From Stagonosporopsis chrysanthemi (Eukaryota > Ascomycota > Dothideomycetes > Pleosporales > Didymellaceae): a stretch of DNA of 58,219 bases. A program made the translations under genes and the position numbers. Location: positions 1 through 58,219 of the forward strand of contig JAFISE010000188.1 of assembly GCA_022560025.1 (NCBI GenBank). The letters are read 5' to 3'. Every line of letters starts with the position of its first letter. The first letter of the stretch is position 1. This document shows, piece after piece, positions 58,125 to 58,219 of this stretch. The notes under the pieces are model-generated. The model was not told the DNA's origin and did no database searches. It was given only the letters and a program-made list of their open reading frames with translations.

Positions 58125-58219
58125 GTCACAAGCTCGGCTAGTTAGCTTGAGCTTGATCAGATGGCTCACCCATGAGGTGCTCGTTCGTTTGGCTTACTAC
58201 TGAGAAGCTCCGAGCTTCT
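58125..58219. other. Lightly mutated right edge with palindrome
   Basis: The last 95 bp regain normal CA and TG content. They contain AAGCTC/GAGCTT words and end in a 17-bp palindrome with arms AGAAGCTC and GAGCTTCT around one C (58203-58219). This may be the terminus of another element or the edge of the RIPped block. Confidence 0.5.

Larger units (their letters stand above)
24972..58219. other. AT-rich, RIP-degraded, gene-free isochore
   Basis: Over 33 kb the DNA is dominated by TA, with CA and TG rare, and no frame longer than about 75 codons survives. Recognisable transposon coding regions are broken by TAA/TAG at former Gln/Trp codons, and catalytic Asp codons read as Asn. This is the mark of repeat-induced point mutation (C-to-T in CpA on either strand). 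The only lightly altered parts are 24972 to about 25430 and 58125 to 58219. All named elements below lie inside it. No functional gene is seen. Confidence 0.93.

Noticed and set aside
24972..58219. Small secreted effector-type genes hidden in the AT-rich isochore
   Set aside because: No frame with a start, signal peptide and adequate length exists; all protein-like traces belong to transposons.
1..58219. CRISPR array, rRNA, or other prokaryote-type systems
   Set aside because: The window is eukaryotic with spliced genes; repeats are transposon ends, not regularly spaced short repeats.

Overview
This window reads as a filamentous ascomycete genome, most likely Dothideomycetes (Pleosporales-like). 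The proteins match fungal families (NST1, AIM21, TVP18, SFH5, a CSC1/PHM7-type channel), and the genes carry many short GT-AG introns of about 50-75 nt. Next to them lies a 33-kb AT-rich block with the marks of repeat-induced point mutation (RIP). The class assignment is an inference from proteins and layout; no rRNA or other marker is present.

Layout, part 1 (1-24971): a compact GC-rich gene block with nine protein genes. In order they are NST1 (+), phosphoacetylglucosamine mutase (+), a CSC1/PHM7-like membrane channel (+), an AAAP amino-acid transporter (-), AIM21 (-), TVP18 (-), the TAD2 tRNA adenosine deaminase subunit (+), SFH5 (-) and a TMEM135-like membrane protein (+). TVP18/TAD2 and SFH5/TMEM135-like are divergent pairs sharing about 430 bp. 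CSC1-like/transporter and TAD2/SFH5 are convergent pairs. These are housekeeping genes (UDP-GlcNAc synthesis, cortical actin, Golgi, wobble-inosine tRNA editing, lipid/heme carrier, osmosensing) and do not form a pathway cluster. I rebuilt the exon structures from splice sites and protein-family continuity; several genes contain 14-16 nt micro-exons.

Layout, part 2 (24972-58219): a RIP-degraded, gene-free isochore of nested transposons. CA and TG are scarce, TA is in great excess, and no reading frame longer than about 75 codons remains. I resolve: a pogo/Fot1-type fragment at the left edge, 89 bp after the last stop codon; an LTR inside it (25251-25495); a Ty3/gypsy family with 278-bp LTRs present as E2 (minus, split), E1 (minus, complete, nested in E2 with the 5-bp duplication GCTGT) and E3 (plus); a 434-bp hAT-type MITE with an 8-bp duplication inside E1; a chromodomain-bearing Ty3/gypsy element E4 (plus, 245-bp LTRs) carrying a pogo transposon (U1) and a composite pogo remnant (U2), both flanked by TA; and a minus-strand Ty3/gypsy integrase/chromodomain fragment (E5). 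The relative order of events can be read directly: E2 before E1 before the MITE, and E4 before U1 and U2.

I found no effector-like or other functional gene in the AT-rich block, no RNA gene, no CRISPR array, and no evidence of a novel multi-gene system. The most informative unusual items are the dated nest of elements, the MITE with its empty site kept in a sister copy, the micro-exons, and a possible antisense reading frame in the 3' part of the E1/E2 family.
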